NCBI GenBank assembly: GCA_030606585.1
Contig: JAUWGD010000076.1
Location: 1-8,090 of the forward strand
DNA from: Dehalococcoidales bacterium
GTDB lineage: Bacteria > Chloroflexota > Dehalococcoidia > Dehalococcoidales > RBG-16-60-22
DNA length: 8,090 nucleotides
Direction of reading: 5' to 3'
Both the position numbers and the translations under genes were made by a program. Below are positions 6,063 through 8,090 of the stretch, piece by piece (within the stretch, counting starts at the first letter, position 1; each line of letters begins with the position of its first letter). The notes under the pieces are model-generated. The model did not search any database. It had not been told where the DNA came from and saw only the letters and a list, made by a program, of their open reading frames with translations.

Positions 6063-7058
6063 ATGGCAGGAAATCAATTTGATAATTATGTAGCCAGCAA
6101 GCCCATCTACGAAGCCGGTAATCCAAATGTAAAAGGGCGGCAGCACCCCACCATGACTTACATGAGCGCCAAGCAGGTGCCCGAAGCCAACTACTATATA
6201 GAACTGGGGTGGATATACGATATACCATCGCCGAACCCCCACATCAACGAGCACGTGCACGACTATGATGAAATCGTGCTGCACTGGGGCGGCGACTGGA
6301 AAAGGCCACAGGTACTCGGCGGCGAGATAACATTCTATGTTGGCGGACAGCCGATAACGTTCAATACGACGACGGGGGTATTTATACCGGCGGGAGTGCC
6401 GCACGGGCCGATGATATGGAACAGGTTCGAGTTTCCGCACATCGAGATGGCGATGATGCTGGGGACGGGCGACCCGTTTAAGGGGTGGGGAGAGAGCGGT
6501 ATAAGCGAGCCGAGGAAGAGCCTGCCGGTAAAGAAGGAAGATATCGACTATGAGCAGTATGTGATACGCAGTCCCATGCGGGAGTCCCCGGGGGCGCTCT
6601 CCGGGAAGGGGAGGCAGAGTCCCACGATGACCTACATGAGCGGTGCCCAGATACCCGGAGTCAAGTACTATATCGAGTTCGGCTGGATATGGGAAGTAAC
6701 CGATACTATCGGCGAAATGAAGCACGATAACTTCGACGAGATAGTGATGCATATCGGCGGCGACCCGGAGAACCCGGAAGACCTGGGAGCGGATATGACA
6801 TTCGGCCTCGGCGGCGAAGAGATGAAGTTCGATAAGAACTTCGCCATGTATATTCCCAAGGGCATGAATCACGGCCCGTTAATCTGGCACAAGGTGAGGA
6901 GACCCCACATAGAGATGGCGATAATGCTCGGCGCGGGCACGCTTAAAGAGGGGTGGGGATTCGACATCGGCGATATGACCCGGATGAGGCTGGCGAGAGA
7001 GCGTGGAGAAGACGTGAGGTTGACGCCGGGTATTGAGCCGGAGAAGCCGAAGAAATAG
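6063..7058 (+). CDS. Tandem two-module cupin protein
   Basis: This 331-residue protein is an internal duplication. KGRQHPTMTYMS at residue 24 recurs as KGRQSPTMTYMS at 182, and IPAGVPHGPMIW at 108 recurs as IPKGMNHGPLIW at 264. Each unit is one cupin beta-barrel of about 155 residues. Module 1 has the full metal-ligand set: H64, H66 and E70 in motif 1 (EHVHDYDEIVLHWGG) and H114 in motif 2. Module 2 keeps E226 and H270, but its motif 1 reads KHDNFDE and the loop before it is two residues shorter, so at most one of the two motif-1 His remains. No signal peptide is visible, so the protein is probably cytoplasmic. Cupins of this kind may be dioxygenases, isomerases or ligand-binding proteins; the reaction here is unknown. 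It has its own promoter and terminator and lies divergent from a MATE exporter. Confidence 0.87.
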   Translation: MAGNQFDNYVASKPIYEAGNPNVKGRQHPTMTYMSAKQVPEANYYIELGWIYDIPSPNPHINEHVHDYDEIVLHWGGDWKRPQVLGGEITFYVGGQPITFNTTTGVFIPAGVPHGPMIWNRFEFPHIEMAMMLGTGDPFKGWGESGISEPRKSLPVKKEDIDYEQYVIRSPMRESPGALSGKGRQSPTMTYMSGAQIPGVKYYIEFGWIWEVTDTIGEMKHDNFDEIVMHIGGDPENPEDLGADMTFGLGGEEMKFDKNFAMYIPKGMNHGPLIWHKVRRPHIEMAIMLGAGTLKEGWGFDIGDMTRMRLARERGEDVRLTPGIEPEKPKK

Positions 7059-7072
7059 AGTCGTTACGGAAT

Positions 7073-7116
7073 GCCCGGGCTTTTTCTACTAATAGAGAAA
7101 GTTCGGGCTGATTTTT
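7073..7116 (+). terminator. Rho-independent terminator after the tandem cupin gene
   Basis: The left arm (7073-7087) and right arm (7094-7108) pair over 15 positions, counting G-U wobbles, around the 6-base loop ACTAAT. The outer GCCCG/CGGGC pairs are perfect. The stem is followed by TGA and a run of five T at 7112-7116. It begins 15 bases after the stop codon at 7058 and would separate the two cupin genes transcriptionally, wholly or in part. Confidence 0.72.
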
Positions 7117-7155
7117 CCACGAAGACATATATTATAGCGAAGGGGGCAATAGAAG

Positions 7156-7611
7156 GTGGGCGAACTGAAGACCGGTAAATATATCATTACCGACGTTAAA
7201 GCGGATAAGCTGTTTCCCGGCGAGCAGAGTGGTATCGGCAGGAAGCCCGCGACCGGGCACGTTACGCCGACACACGTGATGTGGCTGGACGGGGACGTTG
7301 TTCCCGGCGCTTTCTACTCGGAAAGCGTCTGGATATGGCCGGACTGCGCCTCGGAGCAGCCCGCCGCCCAGGAACACACGCATACTTTTACGGAAGTAAT
7401 CACGTTTTTCGGGACCAACTTCGAGGACCCGAAGGATTTGTGCGGTGAGGTAGAGCTGTGGCTGGACGGTGAAAAGCATGTCATGACCAAGAGTTTTCTG
7501 GCTTATATACCGGCGGGCATGAAGCACTGCCCTCTCATCGTGCGGAGAGTAGAGAGGCCGATATTCCATTTTACGGTGGGATTGGGCGCCGATTACATCC
7601 GCGAGAAGTAA
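7156..7611 (+). CDS. Single-module cupin protein, relative of the tandem cupin
   Basis: This 151-residue protein starts at GTG (7156), with AGGGGG at 7141-7146 as Shine-Dalgarno about 9 bases upstream; no ATG is available in the right place. It is one cupin module related to each half of the preceding gene: DPKDLCGEVELWLDGE (91-106) matches the second module's NPEDLGADMTFGLGGE, and YIPAGMKHCPLI (117-128) matches its YIPKGMNHGPLI. The metal ligands are complete: H74, H76 and E80 in EHTHTFTEV, and H124 in motif 2. It is probably cytoplasmic and metal-binding, with the reaction unknown. It lies 97 bases after the tandem cupin gene, beyond a terminator, and only a -10-like TATTAT (7130-7135) without a good -35 box precedes it. 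It converges on carB. Confidence 0.83.
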   Translation: MGELKTGKYIITDVKADKLFPGEQSGIGRKPATGHVTPTHVMWLDGDVVPGAFYSESVWIWPDCASEQPAAQEHTHTFTEVITFFGTNFEDPKDLCGEVELWLDGEKHVMTKSFLAYIPAGMKHCPLIVRRVERPIFHFTVGLGADYIREK

Positions 7612-7626
7612 TAACAGGGTGGTATC

Positions 7627-7707
7627 TTACAGCGTCTCCTCTTTACCGTAGGACAGCAGGACGTAGTCGCCGTCTTTGGCGTAATCCGGGTATTCCGGTG
7701 GTATGTC
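7627..7707 (-). other. Codon-like open stretch after the carB stop, in another frame
   Basis: Directly after the carB stop, the +1 frame on the minus strand reads DIPPEYPDYAKDGDYV and on to SYGKEETL, then TAA (7627-7629). The stretch has 26 codons with many C/G third positions, as in the neighbouring genes. The frame has no usual start codon here, so it cannot be called a gene. It may be a remnant of a former downstream gene, an extension reached by frameshifting, or chance. Confidence 0.25.
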
Positions 7708-8090
7708 ACGATTTGATGTCGGCGTGATAGTCCTGTAAGGACCTGACCCCCGGTTCGCATTGACGGTACTCCGCGATGCCCTTGATAGCTGCCATAGCTG
7801 CCGCCAGTGTGGTTATATAGGGCACCTTGTATTTGATAGCGGCTTTTCGTATATAAGAATCATCGTATTGGCTCAATTTGCCGCTCGGTGTATTAATGAC
7901 TAACTGGATTTCTCCGTTCATGATAGCATCAACAATATTGGGTCGCCCCTCGTGCATTTTGAGTATTAACTCCGCGTCTATATCCTTACCTGTCAGGAAT
8001 TCGTGAGTGCCCTGAGTAGCCAGTATCTTAAAACCGAGTTCGGCAAATTGCCTGGCGACATCGTAGACCGCGGGCCTGTCCTGAGGCGAT
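7706..8090 (-). CDS. carB: Carbamoyl-phosphate synthase large subunit, C-terminal part
   Basis: Only the last ~127 codons are in the window; the gene enters from the right edge. They form the MGS-like allosteric domain that ends CarB, where UMP and ornithine act in well-studied enzymes. CarB combines bicarbonate, ATP and glutamine-derived ammonia into carbamoyl phosphate for pyrimidine and arginine synthesis. The match to the E. coli protein is clear: FAELGFKILATQGTHEFL parallels its GFELDATHGTAIVL, MHEGRPNIVDAIMNGE parallels VHEGRPHIQDRIKNGE, and INTPSGKLSQYDDSYIR parallels INTTSGRRAIEDSRVIR. The end, SLQDYHADIKS, matches the E. coli end SVQEMHAQIK, so the C-terminus is complete and the stop at 7706 is real. 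The gene converges on the single-module cupin gene with a gap of about 95 bases. Confidence 0.93.
   Translation of the reverse strand, partial: SPQDRPAVYDVARQFAELGFKILATQGTHEFLTGKDIDAELILKMHEGRPNIVDAIMNGEIQLVINTPSGKLSQYDDSYIRKAAIKYKVPYITTLAAAMAAIKGIAEYRQCEPGVRSLQDYHADIKS

Noticed and set aside
6027..6872. 281-codon minus-strand open frame opposite the tandem cupin gene
   Set aside because: It is antisense to a clearly duplicated cupin protein; its residues are an artefact of that gene's codon pattern and it has no good ribosome site.
7612..7708. GTG overlapping the carB stop (GTGA) as the start of a coupled downstream gene
   Set aside because: That frame gives a short Thr/Arg/Cys-rich peptide with an unnatural composition, ending inside the cupin gene on the other strand.

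Overview
The window is about 8.1 kb of ordinary bacterial chromosome. It has short intergenic gaps, good Shine-Dalgarno sites in front of most genes and sigma-70-like -35/-10 boxes. There are no RNA genes, insertion sequences, CRISPR arrays or phage genes that I can see. The gene mix (a DUF169 protein, an ACMSD-type amidohydrolase, a nitroreductase, small metal-binding cupins, a MATE exporter) is what one meets in anaerobic or facultative environmental bacteria such as Dehalococcoidia (Chloroflexota). That placement is a guess from gene content; no marker gene settles it. No gap exceeds 300 bases.

Left part (1-1114, minus strand): a DUF169 protein is followed 48 bases later by the start of an amidohydrolase that runs off the left edge. 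Together they look like one operon, read from a promoter at about 1131-1159. Divergent from it is a CPA1/NhaP-like cation:proton antiporter (1329-2711, plus), which lacks a Shine-Dalgarno site and may be read from a leaderless transcript. The antiporter converges, with a 13-base gap, on an unrecognised basic 295-residue protein (2725-3612, minus).

Middle part (3613-5843): a nitroreductase-family flavoprotein (3786-4451, plus) has its own promoter. It converges, with a 9-base gap, on a MATE-family exporter (4461-5843, minus). The exporter's start is placed at 5843 because the longest open frame begins upstream of a near-perfect promoter (5931-5959).

Right part (5844-8090): the MATE promoter is back to back with a promoter (5992-6021) for a 331-residue protein made of two tandem cupin modules. 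The first module has the full metal-ligand set; the second has lost part of its HxH motif. A strong intrinsic terminator (7073-7116) separates it from a third, single-module relative (7156-7611) whose ligand set is complete. The window ends with the 3' part of carB on the minus strand (carbamoyl-phosphate synthase large subunit), which covers its allosteric MGS-like domain.

The most distinctive content is the three-module cupin cluster, divergent from a MATE exporter, with a possible operator over the cupin promoter. Second is the DUF169-amidohydrolase pair, in which the amidohydrolase has Tyr in place of the first metal-binding His. No substrate can be assigned to either from sequence alone.
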